From the NCBI RefSeq assembly GCF_002387245.1, contig NZ_DGLD01000002.1, positions 62,001 through 126,000 of the forward strand: a stretch of DNA of 64,000 nt, written 5' to 3'. Source of the DNA: Brevundimonas sp. UBA4553 (GTDB lineage: Bacteria; Pseudomonadota; Alphaproteobacteria; Caulobacterales; Caulobacteraceae). A program made the translations under genes and the position numbers. Of the stretch, positions 33,503-41,482 are shown piece after piece. The notes beneath the pieces were generated by a model, which made no database searches, had not been told where the DNA came from, and saw only the letters and a list, made by a program, of their open reading frames with translations. Each line of letters begins with the position of its first letter. Within the stretch, counting starts at the first letter, position 1.

Positions 33503-34717
33503 ATGTCGATGCCGGCTGCCAGTTCCGAGCCTGAAAGCCTTCCGGGTCCCTCGAAGGCGCGCCAGACCCTGCTGAGGCGTCTGGCCGACGTGGTCTGCCT
33601 GCCCGCCAGCCGGATCAACGCCTTCGAGCGGGCGGTGACCGGCGACCTGCTGGTCGAATTGTTACGGCAGGCCTCGGTCGAGGAGCGGCGGCGGGTGGCC
33701 GTGCGCCTGGCCCCGCTGGCCGAGATTCCGGACAGTCTGGCCCGGCTGCTGCTGCGCGACGAGCCGTCGGTGGCCGCCCCCCTGATCGAACAGTGCGCCT
33801 CGCTGACCGACGTGGATCTGATCGGCTGCGCACGTGACGCGACGATCGAGCATCGTCTGCTGATCGCCGAGCGGCGCGGGCTGTCGGAAGTGGTCACGGA
33901 GGCCCTGCTGAGCTTTGGCGAAGAGGCGGTCATCGAGGCGGTGCTGCGCAACACGTCCGCTCGCCTGGCGCAGATCGCCGTAGAGGGCGTGGTGGCGCTG
34001 AGCCGTCACAGCCGCGGGCTGTGCGCCCCCTTGCTGAAACGGCCGGAGCTTCGGCCCTCGGGCGCCTATGTCATGTTCTGGTGGTGCGGGCCTGAAGAGC
34101 GCCGCATCGTGCTGCAGCGGTTCGCCGTCTCGCGCGAAGTCCTGCAGGACAGCGTCGAGGACCTGTTCGCCCAGGCCGCCGCCGAGGGCTGGTCGGACCC
34201 CGTCACGCGCAAGGCGCTGCAGTTCATCGAGCGCCGCCAGCGCAACCGCGCAGCTATCGAAAAGAGCCCCTATGGCGGTCTTGAGGCCGCCGTCGCCGCC
34301 GCCGGGCAGGGCATGACCCGCGAACTGGTCGGCGAGATCGGCTATCTGTCCGGGGTCAAGCCGCTGACCTCGGCCAAGATCATGGGCGACGCCGGCGGCG
34401 AGTCCCTGGCCATCCTGTGCAAGGCCACGGGTCTGTCGCGGCTGGACCTGCAGACCCTGTGGCGGGCCATGCGCCGACCCGAGACGACCGAGGACGGCGA
34501 GGTCCATCCCGACTGGGAGCGGGTGCAGATCACCTATGAGATGCTGGCGGTGGACCGGGCGCAGACGGTGCTGCGTTACTGGAACTGGTCGCTGTCCTCG
34601 GCCCTGACGCCCGAACTTCTTCGCGCCATCCGTGAAGGCGAGGAAGACCTGGTCGATGAATACTCCGCCCCGGAGCGCGCCGCCATGTTGGCGCTTGCAG
34701 AGAACTTTGGTCGCTGA
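33503..34717 (+). CDS. DUF2336 protein, first copy
   Basis: The 404-residue protein is helical and matches the alphaproteobacterial DUF2336 pattern, with repeated helix pairs (LLRQASVEERRRVAVRLAPLAEIP and LLRDEPSVAAPLIEQ). A second paralogue lies at 35782-36897, on the other side of mucR. DUF2336 proteins are cytoplasmic and of unknown function. A TTAA half-site lies 25 bp upstream of the start. Confidence 0.83.
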   Translation: MSMPAASSEPESLPGPSKARQTLLRRLADVVCLPASRINAFERAVTGDLLVELLRQASVEERRRVAVRLAPLAEIPDSLARLLLRDEPSVAAPLIEQCASLTDVDLIGCARDATIEHRLLIAERRGLSEVVTEALLSFGEEAVIEAVLRNTSARLAQIAVEGVVALSRHSRGLCAPLLKRPELRPSGAYVMFWWCGPEERRIVLQRFAVSREVLQDSVEDLFAQAAAEGWSDPVTRKALQFIERRQRNRAAIEKSPYGGLEAAVAAAGQGMTRELVGEIGYLSGVKPLTSAKIMGDAGGESLAILCKATGLSRLDLQTLWRAMRRPETTEDGEVHPDWERVQITYEMLAVDRAQTVLRYWNWSLSSALTPELLRAIREGEEDLVDEYSAPERAAMLALAENFGR

Positions 34718-34882
34718 AGCCCGAGCACTGATTTCATTTTAGATAAGTAGAAGACTTCGCCCGCGAGGCGATATTCTATGCTTGCATTGCCATTATCGTC
34801 GAACATCCGTATGAAAACGTTCAGCGGCGGGTCTTGTCAGATCAGTCGAATGCGTTTGGCTCCTGCAACAGGCGATCCCCCC
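34718..34882 (+). promoter_or_regulatory. A/T-rich leader of mucR
   Basis: The 165-bp gap upstream of mucR is clearly richer in A/T than its surroundings (stretches such as TTTCATTTTAGATAAGTAG and ATATTCTATGCTTGCATTG). MucR proteins bind A/T-rich DNA with T-steps and repress their own genes, so this is a plausible autoregulatory region. No exact promoter could be defined. Confidence 0.45.
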
Positions 34883-35311
34883 ATGGAAGAAAAACCCGAA
34901 CTGCTGGAAATGACGGCGGACATCGTGTCGGCTTACGTCAGCAACAACACCGTCTCGGCCGACGCCGTGCCCGGTCTGATCGCCCAGATCCACGCCGCTC
35001 TGTCGGGCGTGTCTTCCGGCCCGGTCGAAATCGAACCCGAGCCCAAGGAACCGGCGGTTCCTGTTCGCAAGTCGATCACGCCTGACTTCCTGATCTGCCT
35101 GGAAGACGGCCGCAAGTTCAAGTCGTTGAAGCGCCACCTGCGCACCAAATACAACATGAGCCCCGAGGAATACCGGGCGAAGTGGGGTCTGGCCAAGGAC
35201 TATCCCATGGTCGCCCCGAACTACGCCAAGGCCCGTTCGGACCTGGCCAAGCAGATGGGCCTGGGCCAGGGCGGCCGCAAACCGGCCCGCGCCCCGCGCG
35301 CCAAGAAGTAA
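34883..35311 (+). CDS. mucR: MucR/Ros-family transcriptional regulator
   Basis: The 142-residue H-NS-like global regulator of alphaproteobacteria starts with LEMTADIVSAYVSNN for oligomerisation and ends with a Ros-type DNA-binding domain (CLEDGRKFKSLKRHLRTKYN, then MSPEEYRAKWGL). ATG 34883 gives the standard N-terminus MEEKPELLEMT. In Caulobacter, MucR works with SciP and CtrA on cell-cycle promoters. The second zinc Cys of Ros is replaced by Asp and the last His position by Lys/Tyr. Confidence 0.96.
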   Translation: MEEKPELLEMTADIVSAYVSNNTVSADAVPGLIAQIHAALSGVSSGPVEIEPEPKEPAVPVRKSITPDFLICLEDGRKFKSLKRHLRTKYNMSPEEYRAKWGLAKDYPMVAPNYAKARSDLAKQMGLGQGGRKPARAPRAKK

Positions 35312-35337
35312 GTCCGACCTTCCAGGGTTGGCTGCAG

Positions 35338-35370
35338 CGCCCGTCTTCCGAAAGGAAGGCGGGCGTTTTT
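35338..35370 (+). terminator. Intrinsic terminator of mucR
   Basis: A 12-bp stem (CGCCCGTCTTCC with GGAAGGCGGGCG, one G-T pair) with a GAAA loop is followed by TTTTT. The 3' arm end and following bases (20 nt) are identical to those at the ctrA terminator. Confidence 0.92.
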
Positions 35371-35397
35371 GCATTCTATCGGCCGACGGTGATTGAC

Positions 35398-35736
35398 CTA
35401 ATCCATTCGGATCAATGGCCTGACCGTGCATGAGATGGTGCCGGCCTGCACACGAACCTCGGCATGCTTTTGGTCAGGAATGGAAAACCAGGTCTCCCGA
35501 CCTTCTAGGGACGAATAGATCACTCCCGGTGAAACGGATAAGCAGCGCCCTGTGTCCATCGTGTCGAAGGTGCAGTCTGTCACGCCTTGCTTGAAGGCGA
35601 GAAGCGCCGAGCCGACCTTGAACTTGCTTTGATACCGACCCCAGTGGTCAATCGGGCGACTGATGGTCTGGCAAGGCGCTTCTATTTGAGCGGGCGCCGC
35701 CAACGGAACAAAAAGCGCTAGGGCGAATGACAACAT
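35398..35736 (-). CDS. Small secreted protein with four Cys
   Basis: The 112-residue protein has a signal peptide (MLSFALALFVPLAAPAQ) and a mature domain with four Cys (PCQT, DCTF, RCLS, SCTV), suggesting two disulfides. The AGGA before the start is well placed. Codon use is less GC-rich than the neighbours, which may indicate a younger or transferred gene. No family is recognised. Confidence 0.7.
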   Translation of the reverse strand: MLSFALALFVPLAAPAQIEAPCQTISRPIDHWGRYQSKFKVGSALLAFKQGVTDCTFDTMDTGRCLSVSPGVIYSSLEGRETWFSIPDQKHAEVRVQAGTISCTVRPLIRMD

Positions 35737-35781
35737 GAGCTCATCCTGGCAGGCGGCCCCATGAAGTGAGGCGGCAGGTCT

Positions 35782-36897
35782 CTACGCCGCGTGCATGGCC
35801 TTGCGCATGCGCCAGAAGCGCAGGGTGCGCTGGGCGGCTTCGTGGGTCAGGTCGTTGTACATGCCGGCGTAGGCGCGGGCCTTGCCCATGGCGTCGCCGT
35901 CGGTGTTCAGCAGCACGACGGCGTAGGTCAGGAACAGGGCGCGATCCAGATCGGCCGCCTTGCAGACCACGGCCAGGGCGTCCAACTCGCGTCGCTCGAC
36001 GATCTGGCGGGCCGTGTGAAACTCGATGTCGGCCAGCTGCGACAGGGCGATCAGGAAGGAGGTCCGGCCGCCCGAGCGCAGGAAGCGGGCCAGGACCTGC
36101 GGCGTCAGCTGGTTGGCGGCGCGCAGTTCTTCGACATAGGCCAGGCTCTCGGCGTAGTCAGGCGGCAGGGCGCCGTCGTCGGTGGCGACACGGGTGCGGC
36201 CGGCGGCCAGGGCGCTTTCCAGCAGGGCCGGGTCCATGCGGGCGTTCTGTTCCAGAATGCGCTGACGCAGGCGGGCCTCGACCTCGAAATACATCTCGTT
36301 CAACAGGTCGGCGGGCAGGCTGGCGCGCTCGACCGTCGGCGCGTGCAGGGCCGGGTTGGCGCGGGCCCGTTCGACGGCGGCTTCGCAGGCGGCGCGCGAC
36401 AGATGGGCGCCGTCGTTGCCGAGCAGGACGCCCAGGGTTTCGTCGTCGCCGCGCTCGACAATGGCGTCGGACACGGCTTCGGAGACCTCGGCGCGCTGGC
36501 TGACGGCGCGCATATGACCCTGACCGCGCGAGCGGATGACCTGGATAAGGTCCGCCTCGGTCAGCATGGGCGAGGCGCGCAGCACGGGCTGGGCCACGTC
36601 CTCCGCCTCGTCGTTGGCGAGACGACGGATCAGCTGGATCGGGGCGTCGGTGGCGGCGGCGAAGCGCTCGGCCAGTTCGGCCCGGACAGCCAGCTCCATG
36701 GCGTCGGTCAGGTCGCTGAGCACCGCGCCGTAGAGGGCGGTCTCGGCTTCGCTGCGTTCCGGGTCGCCGAAGAAGTGGTCGGTCAGTTCACGCAGCAGGG
36801 CGCGGCGCTTCTCGCTGGACGTCTCCTGAGCTAGCGCGATCAGGTCGGGCAGGCGCGAGACGTCCATGATGGGGGAGAAGGCGGCGCCGTCGCTCAT
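35782..36897 (-). CDS. DUF2336 protein, second copy
   Basis: The 371-residue helical protein carries DUF2336-type repeats (LLRELTDHFFGDPERSEAE, RAELAERFAAATDAP, IQLIRRLANDEAEDV). It is a paralogue of the protein at 33503-34717 but on the opposite strand, with mucR and a small secreted gene between them. Its start overlaps the end of the Pro/Ala-rich gene by 4 bp, so the two are coupled. The function is unknown. Confidence 0.85.
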   Translation of the reverse strand: MSDGAAFSPIMDVSRLPDLIALAQETSSEKRRALLRELTDHFFGDPERSEAETALYGAVLSDLTDAMELAVRAELAERFAAATDAPIQLIRRLANDEAEDVAQPVLRASPMLTEADLIQVIRSRGQGHMRAVSQRAEVSEAVSDAIVERGDDETLGVLLGNDGAHLSRAACEAAVERARANPALHAPTVERASLPADLLNEMYFEVEARLRQRILEQNARMDPALLESALAAGRTRVATDDGALPPDYAESLAYVEELRAANQLTPQVLARFLRSGGRTSFLIALSQLADIEFHTARQIVERRELDALAVVCKAADLDRALFLTYAVVLLNTDGDAMGKARAYAGMYNDLTHEAAQRTLRFWRMRKAMHAA

Positions 36898-37946
36898 GGC
36901 AGGTCAGGATCTTCGTTGGCGGGCAGGGCCTGCAGGCGGCCGTTGGCGTTGCGGATCAGATTGGGGGCGGCCGGCGGCTGGGCCAGGTCGGTCGAGGCCG
37001 GCATGGAGGTCAGGTCCACCGGAAGCGCGTCCAGATAGACTGGCGCCGGCATGGGCGTGGCGTCGGGCTGACGTCCCGCCTGGCGGTGGACGGAATAATA
37101 GCGGGCGCTGTCCTGGGCCGGAGCGGGGGCCGGAGCCGCATAGGCGGCGGGCGGCGTCTGGGCTTCGGCCTGGGACTGGGCCGGCGCAGCGGGCGACGGG
37201 GCAGGACGTTGCAGGCGGAAGATGGGGGCGTCGCGGCGGGGCGCCATTGGATCGTAGGCGGCGGGATCAGGAACTGCGGCGGCCGGTGCGGCCTCGACGA
37301 CGGGAGCCGGGCGCGCCTCCGTCGCCGCGGCGTAGGCCGCAGGCGCCGAAGGGGGCGAGACTGGAGCCGGAGCTGGAGCCGCGGGGGTGGGGGCGGCCGC
37401 ATGGACGGTCGGCGCGGTCTCCGCGAAATAGCCGGTCGGCACGGCGGCAGGCGCCGGGGCCGGCGCGGGTGCGGCGGCCGGAGGCTGGGTCCACGGCGCC
37501 GGCGCAGGGGCGGGCGCGGCGGCGAAATAGGGTTGCGGACCCGGCCCCTCGATCGGGGCGACCGGCTGCGGCGCGTAGGCGGGGGCCTGTGAGCCGATCC
37601 AGGCGCTGGCCGGGGTCAGGCCCTGGCGCGGCTCGACGCTGGACGGCCGGGCCGCGGCGGAATAGCCGCCGCGCGGGATGATCGGCGGGCGGACGGGCGC
37701 AGTTGAAGGCGACGCCTCGACGGCGGGGTGAAGGTCGGCGGCCGGCGTCGACACGGGCGCGACAGAGGACGGCGCGGGGGCCGGGCGGTAGGTGCGGCCG
37801 GGCCAGCTGAGGTAGCGCAGGCCCGCAGCGGAGGCGCTGGACGGGGCCGGGGTCTGACCGACCGCGCTCTGGGCGGCTGCGGGCGCGACAAGGCCCAGGG
37901 CGCTGGCCCCAAGGGTCAGGATGGCGATGATCGGCGGGCGTCGCAC
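36894..37946 (-). CDS. Exported Pro/Ala-rich protein
   Basis: The 350-residue protein has a signal peptide (MRRPPIIAILTLGASALGLVAPAAAQ). A long low-complexity Pro/Ala region (runs such as APAPAPAPWTQPPAAAPAPAPA) is likely to be extended and disordered. A short C-terminal region (SARYYSVHRQAGRQPD onward) looks more conserved. It is probably a periplasmic or cell-envelope spacer. It precedes and is coupled to the DUF2336 gene. The function is unknown. Confidence 0.75.
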   Translation of the reverse strand: MRRPPIIAILTLGASALGLVAPAAAQSAVGQTPAPSSASAAGLRYLSWPGRTYRPAPAPSSVAPVSTPAADLHPAVEASPSTAPVRPPIIPRGGYSAAARPSSVEPRQGLTPASAWIGSQAPAYAPQPVAPIEGPGPQPYFAAAPAPAPAPWTQPPAAAPAPAPAPAAVPTGYFAETAPTVHAAAPTPAAPAPAPVSPPSAPAAYAAATEARPAPVVEAAPAAAVPDPAAYDPMAPRRDAPIFRLQRPAPSPAAPAQSQAEAQTPPAAYAAPAPAPAQDSARYYSVHRQAGRQPDATPMPAPVYLDALPVDLTSMPASTDLAQPPAAPNLIRNANGRLQALPANEDPDLP

Positions 37947-38022
37947 GGACGGCCTCCTGCTGCGAGACGGCGTTCAGCGTCCAGACTAGGCCGTGACGGC
38001 TTAATCCGCTGCTAACGGCGGC

Positions 38023-39051
38023 TCAGTTGCGGCCCGGCAGATACTGGGGCGTGAAGGCCTCGCGCCAGTCGGGGGGCGAGGGATAGGCCGCCTCGGTCTG
38101 TTCGGCGAAGGCCTGCCAGCGATCGGCGGTCATGGCGCCCAGACCGTAGAGGGCGGCGTCGCCGCCATCGACCACGGCCTCGGTCCGCAGGCTGTCGCGC
38201 ACGGCGTTCAGCAGGCGCTGGGTCAGGGCGGGATTGGCGCGCCGGATCAGGGCGTCGCCCTTGGACCCGTCGCCGTGCACATAGTCGCGCCAGCCCTCGA
38301 CCGAGGCGGCGATGAAGTCGCGCAGGGCCCGGGCGTTGTCGCGGGCGAAGGCGTTGGGGGCCAGGACCAGCCCGCCGTAGGAGGGGTATCCGTCGTCGGC
38401 CGGGATCAGGACGCGCGGCTCGAACCCGGCCTCGCGCGCGATCAGGGCGGGATCGCCCGAGGTCAGGCGTCCGATCAGGACCGCGCGCGGATCGTCGCGC
38501 AGGGCCTTGAGGTTGTCGTCAGGCGCGCCCGGTCGGGCCTGATCGGCGGCCAGTTCGAAGCGGGTCCGAAGCCAGTTCCAGAAGCCGGCCTGATCGGCGG
38601 GCGACATCAGGATCGGTCGGTCGCGCAGGGCCGACAGGGTCTCCAGCGGCTGATCCGGGCGGGCCATCAGGACCACGGGGTCCTTCTGCATGAAGGCGGC
38701 GACCGCCTTGACCGGGGCGCGGTCGGCGATCAGCCGCATCGGCGTGAAGCTGTCGACGCCGACGGCCAGTTCCACGGCGCTCGTGGCCAAGAGGGCGGGG
38801 ATGTCGGCGCCCGCCGCGCCGGTCAGGATCTCGACGTTCAGGTCGCGGCGTTCGTAGGCCCCGGTGGCGATGGCCTGATAGAAGCCGCCGTGGGCGGCGG
38901 TGACCGGGCCGCCGGCGGCGAGGCGCAGACGCACCCGCCCGGACTCATCGACCGGCGCCTCGGCGCGGTCGCACGCGGACACGGCGCTGACGGCGGTCAG
39001 GCCGGCGGCGCCCAGCAGCAGATTGCGGCGGGAGAGGCGGTCGAGGGTCAT
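38023..39051 (-). CDS. ABC-type substrate-binding protein, NMT1/SsuA-like
   Basis: The 342-residue protein has a Tat-like lipoprotein start (RLSRRNLLLGAAGLTAVSAV then SAC). A periplasmic binding fold of the NMT1/THI5 and SsuA type follows (LRLAAGGPVTAAHGGFYQA, LLATSAVELAVGVDSFTPM). Such proteins capture aliphatic sulfonates, thiamine precursors or similar nitrogen compounds for an ABC importer. The permease and ATPase are not adjacent, so the ligand is unknown. ATG 39051 is preferred over an upstream start. Confidence 0.85.
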   Translation of the reverse strand: MTLDRLSRRNLLLGAAGLTAVSAVSACDRAEAPVDESGRVRLRLAAGGPVTAAHGGFYQAIATGAYERRDLNVEILTGAAGADIPALLATSAVELAVGVDSFTPMRLIADRAPVKAVAAFMQKDPVVLMARPDQPLETLSALRDRPILMSPADQAGFWNWLRTRFELAADQARPGAPDDNLKALRDDPRAVLIGRLTSGDPALIAREAGFEPRVLIPADDGYPSYGGLVLAPNAFARDNARALRDFIAASVEGWRDYVHGDGSKGDALIRRANPALTQRLLNAVRDSLRTEAVVDGGDAALYGLGAMTADRWQAFAEQTEAAYPSPPDWREAFTPQYLPGRN

Positions 39052-39787
39052 TGACTGACGGTTTAGGCGGCGACGGCGCACTTGGAAAGGCCGCGGCGCC
39101 GCACTGCACACTGGAATTGAGCGAGGGGACGCGACCCCGGGCGAACCCGCGATCCCGTCCCCTCGCCAAGTCCGGGTTGGACCTGGCCGTTCGGGTCAGG
39201 GCCTGGCCTTTCTCCGAAGCGAAGATCCGCGTCTGGACGCAAGCGTCCGAACCGATTTCGCTGCGGCGACGTCGGGCGAGCCCGGCGGCGTCGGCTGGTC
39301 TCCTGGCGGCTCCTGGGTCGCGTCGGGCGCGTCGTCGGGACGCGTCGTCTTCGATCCTGGCCTGGTTCTCCGTGACCCCCGCGCCGGGGCGCTGAAAGGT
39401 CGGGAGCCTGTGGCCCTGCCTCGGTGTCTCCGCGTCCTCCGAAGAGGCTTTGGAACCCTGGGTCAGAGAGCCGGGCCGGTTCGCTTGATCTCCCGCTAAC
39501 CCATTGCTGAGTTTGGGATTTCCGCGCCGCCGTGTCCCGTTGGCCTGTTGACGTTCTCGCGGAAACCGCTATGGGGCAAGCGTCCGAATCCGGTCGCTTG
39601 TGCGGAACACCCCCGAGCCCGGTGGATAAGCCTGTGCATATCTGTGGACGGACGAAATTCGCGCTCGCGGATCAGCGGCTTGCGGCTGTCCACAGGAAAG
39701 CGGCCGTTGCGGCATACCGCCACGAGCAAGGAACGGCCGCCGTCTCCCGAACGCTTCCTCGACATCCAAACCGAAGGAGGAACCGCC
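39052..39787. other. 736-bp stretch without a convincing gene
   Basis: Frames here have no start signal, family match or consistent codon bias. The stretch holds a perfect 11-bp inverted repeat (39121-39131 with 39156-39166, arm GCGAGGGGACG). A hairpin at GGACGC-AA-GCGTCC lies nearby. A cluster of DnaA-box-like 9-mers follows: GGTGGATAA at 39621, TGTGGACGG at 39643, CTGTCCACA at 39686. A possible promoter TTGACG with GCTATG 14 bp on (39548-39573) points to the gene at 39788. It could encode a structured RNA, but no known RNA family was recognised. Confidence 0.4.
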
Positions 39788-40264
39788 ATGACAGCCCAGT
39801 CGAACCGCGCCCTGGACCGTAATGAAGCCCTCTGGGTCGATCAGACGGAGCGCCTGACCGATCACACGGATCGCGAGCTGGCGGACCTGATCAAGCTCAT
39901 CAGGGCCCGCCGCGATCGCGCCCAGCGCCTGATCAGAACCCGTTCCCGATCGGCGCAGCGTCAGGGCGAGGTCAATATCGACAGCGGCGCGCGCGAGAAG
40001 AAGGCCCTGCTCAACGCCGCCATCGACCGGATCAGCCAAGAAATAAAGCGCCGCAAGGACCCGGTCGCGCGCGCTGAAACGGCGACCGCCAACCTTCGTG
40101 ACGCCGTGCAGCGCAAGACGGAGAACCCGAGCTGGACTGGGCCGGAAGACTTCACCGCCAACGACGGTCCGGCTGAGACCCCGAACGCCAAGATCGCGCC
40201 TTCGGGCGCGCTGCACGCCGAGGGCATGCGGGCGGCGATCGCCCGATCGACCGGCGATCGCTGA
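39788..40264 (+). CDS. Hydrophilic hypothetical protein
   Basis: The 158-residue protein is highly charged and helical (HTDRELADLIKLIRARRDRA, KKALLNAAIDRISQEIKRRK) with a less ordered C-terminus. ATG 39788 follows a perfect AAGGAGG. It is possibly a nucleic-acid-binding or stress protein, but this is a guess. The gene is followed by DUF1328. No family is recognised. Confidence 0.75.
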   Translation: MTAQSNRALDRNEALWVDQTERLTDHTDRELADLIKLIRARRDRAQRLIRTRSRSAQRQGEVNIDSGAREKKALLNAAIDRISQEIKRRKDPVARAETATANLRDAVQRKTENPSWTGPEDFTANDGPAETPNAKIAPSGALHAEGMRAAIARSTGDR

Positions 40265-40336
40265 TCAGGCGGGCGGGCGAACACGCGGAACCGCAAGGGA
40301 AATCCATCGTTCCGCCCTCATCTGAAGGAGAACGAC

Positions 40337-40510
40337 ATGATCAAGTGGGCCATCATCTTCGCCATCATCGCCATCGTGGCGGGTCTGCTGGGCTTTGGCG
40401 GCGTCGCCGGCGCGGCGGCGGGCATCGCCAAGTTCCTGGCGGTTCTGGCCCTGATCGTCTTCGCGATCTTCCTGGTCCTGGGCTTCACGGTGGCCAAGAA
40501 GGTGACCTGA
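40337..40510 (+). CDS. DUF1328 small membrane protein
   Basis: The 57-residue protein has two hydrophobic helices (MIKWAIIFAIIAIVAGLLGF and FLAVLALIVFAIFLVLGFTV) separated by a Gly/Ala turn, matching the DUF1328/YtjA family. These small membrane proteins are often linked to envelope or general stress. GAAGGAG precedes the ATG at ideal distance. The preceding hydrophilic protein gene is 72 bp upstream and may share transcription. Confidence 0.88.
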   Translation: MIKWAIIFAIIAIVAGLLGFGGVAGAAAGIAKFLAVLALIVFAIFLVLGFTVAKKVT

Positions 40511-40534
40511 TCCAGAGCGCGATCTGTGACCACG

Positions 40535-40563
40535 AACGGCGGCTCCCTGTGGAGCCGCCGTTT
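40535..40563 (+). terminator. Intrinsic terminator after DUF1328 gene
   Basis: A perfect 12-bp stem AACGGCGGCTCC / GGAGCCGCCGTT with a 4-nt loop lies 24 bp after the stop codon. It is followed by only a short T-rich stretch. Confidence 0.75.
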
Positions 40564-40615
40564 GCCGTTTCGCGGGCCTGCGCTAGGGGGTAGGTCCCTA
40601 TCGAAGGAGCAGACC

Positions 40616-41482
40616 ATGCAGCGGCGATACAGAGTTGTGGACGCCTTCTCAGCCACGCCGCTAATGGGAAACCCCGTCGCGATAGTCCTGGATGCCGAAG
40701 GTCTGAGCGATGGGCAGATGGCGAGCATCGCCCGGTGGACCAATCTGTCGGAAACTACCTTCGTCCTGCCGGCCACGACGCCCGGCGCCGATTATCGGCT
40801 GCGCATCTTCACGCCTGAGAGGGAGTTGCCCTTCGCTGGCCACCCCACGATCGGAACGGCCCATGCGGTTCTGGAGGCGGGGCTCGTAGAGTTGAGCAAT
40901 GGTGGCGTCACCCAGGAGTGCGGCGTGGGTCTGGTGAATATCGCCGTGACGGGATCAGGCAGCGAGCGGCGACTCGCCCTGACCCTGCCGCCCGCAACCA
41001 TGGTCCCCCTGGACGAGGGCGATGTCATCGAACTGGAAGCGATCCTGGGCCATCCCGTGTCGAGGCCGCCGGCCCCGGCCGTCATCGACGTGGGGGCTGT
41101 TTGGGCTGTGGCGCAGGTCGAGAACGTCGACGCTCTGCTGGCCCTGACGCCCGACTACGCGCGGTCCGCCGCGTTCGAGCGACGCAAGGGCCTCACAGGT
41201 CTGTCGCTCTTCGCGGTCGATCCGGCGACCGGCAGGGTCGAGACCCGGTCTTTCGCCCCGTCCTGCGGCGTCGACGAAGATCCGGTCTGCGGCAGCGGCA
41301 ACGGCTGCGTCGCCGTGTTCCGGGCTCGCTCGGGTCAGCTTGCCGGCGCGTCATGGGCCTACACGGCCGAGCAGGGTCGGAACGTGGGGCGCGCCGGTCT
41401 GATCGAACTGTCGGCCTCTGGCGACGTCATCCGTGTCGGCGGAGCCTGCGTCACCACGCTGATCGGCGTGCTGGAGGTCTAG
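40616..41482 (+). CDS. PhzF-family isomerase
   Basis: The 288-residue protein has the PhzF fold pattern. The N-terminal segment is YRVVDAFSATPLMGNPVAIV, with the catalytic Glu in LSETTFVLPAT. The phosphate-like loop ELPFAGHPTIGTAHAVLE and the second-domain DEDPVCGSGNGC are present. PhzF makes the phenazine precursor in pseudomonads, but most homologues have other unknown substrates. No phenazine genes are adjacent. ATG 40616 has GAAGGAG before it. It overlaps the convergent uup gene by 4 bp. Confidence 0.92.
   Translation: MQRRYRVVDAFSATPLMGNPVAIVLDAEGLSDGQMASIARWTNLSETTFVLPATTPGADYRLRIFTPERELPFAGHPTIGTAHAVLEAGLVELSNGGVTQECGVGLVNIAVTGSGSERRLALTLPPATMVPLDEGDVIELEAILGHPVSRPPAPAVIDVGAVWAVAQVENVDALLALTPDYARSAAFERRKGLTGLSLFAVDPATGRVETRSFAPSCGVDEDPVCGSGNGCVAVFRARSGQLAGASWAYTAEQGRNVGRAGLIELSASGDVIRVGGACVTTLIGVLEV

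Noticed and set aside
36894..37946. Pro/Ala-rich stretch considered as a tandem-repeat or surface-layer gene array
   Set aside because: The repeats are irregular low complexity within a single frame with signal peptide; no DNA-level tandem unit was seen.
39121..39166. Hairpin considered as part of RNase P RNA or tmRNA
   Set aside because: The conserved core sequences of either RNA are not present on either strand.
39051..39395. 114-codon plus-strand frame in the gene-free stretch
   Set aside because: No ribosome-binding site, poor codon pattern, and it crosses a perfect inverted repeat; no family match.
39600..39700. DnaA-box-like cluster considered as a replication origin
   Set aside because: Only one 8/9 match and two weak ones, no A/T-rich unwinding region, and no origin-linked genes nearby; kept only as an observation.
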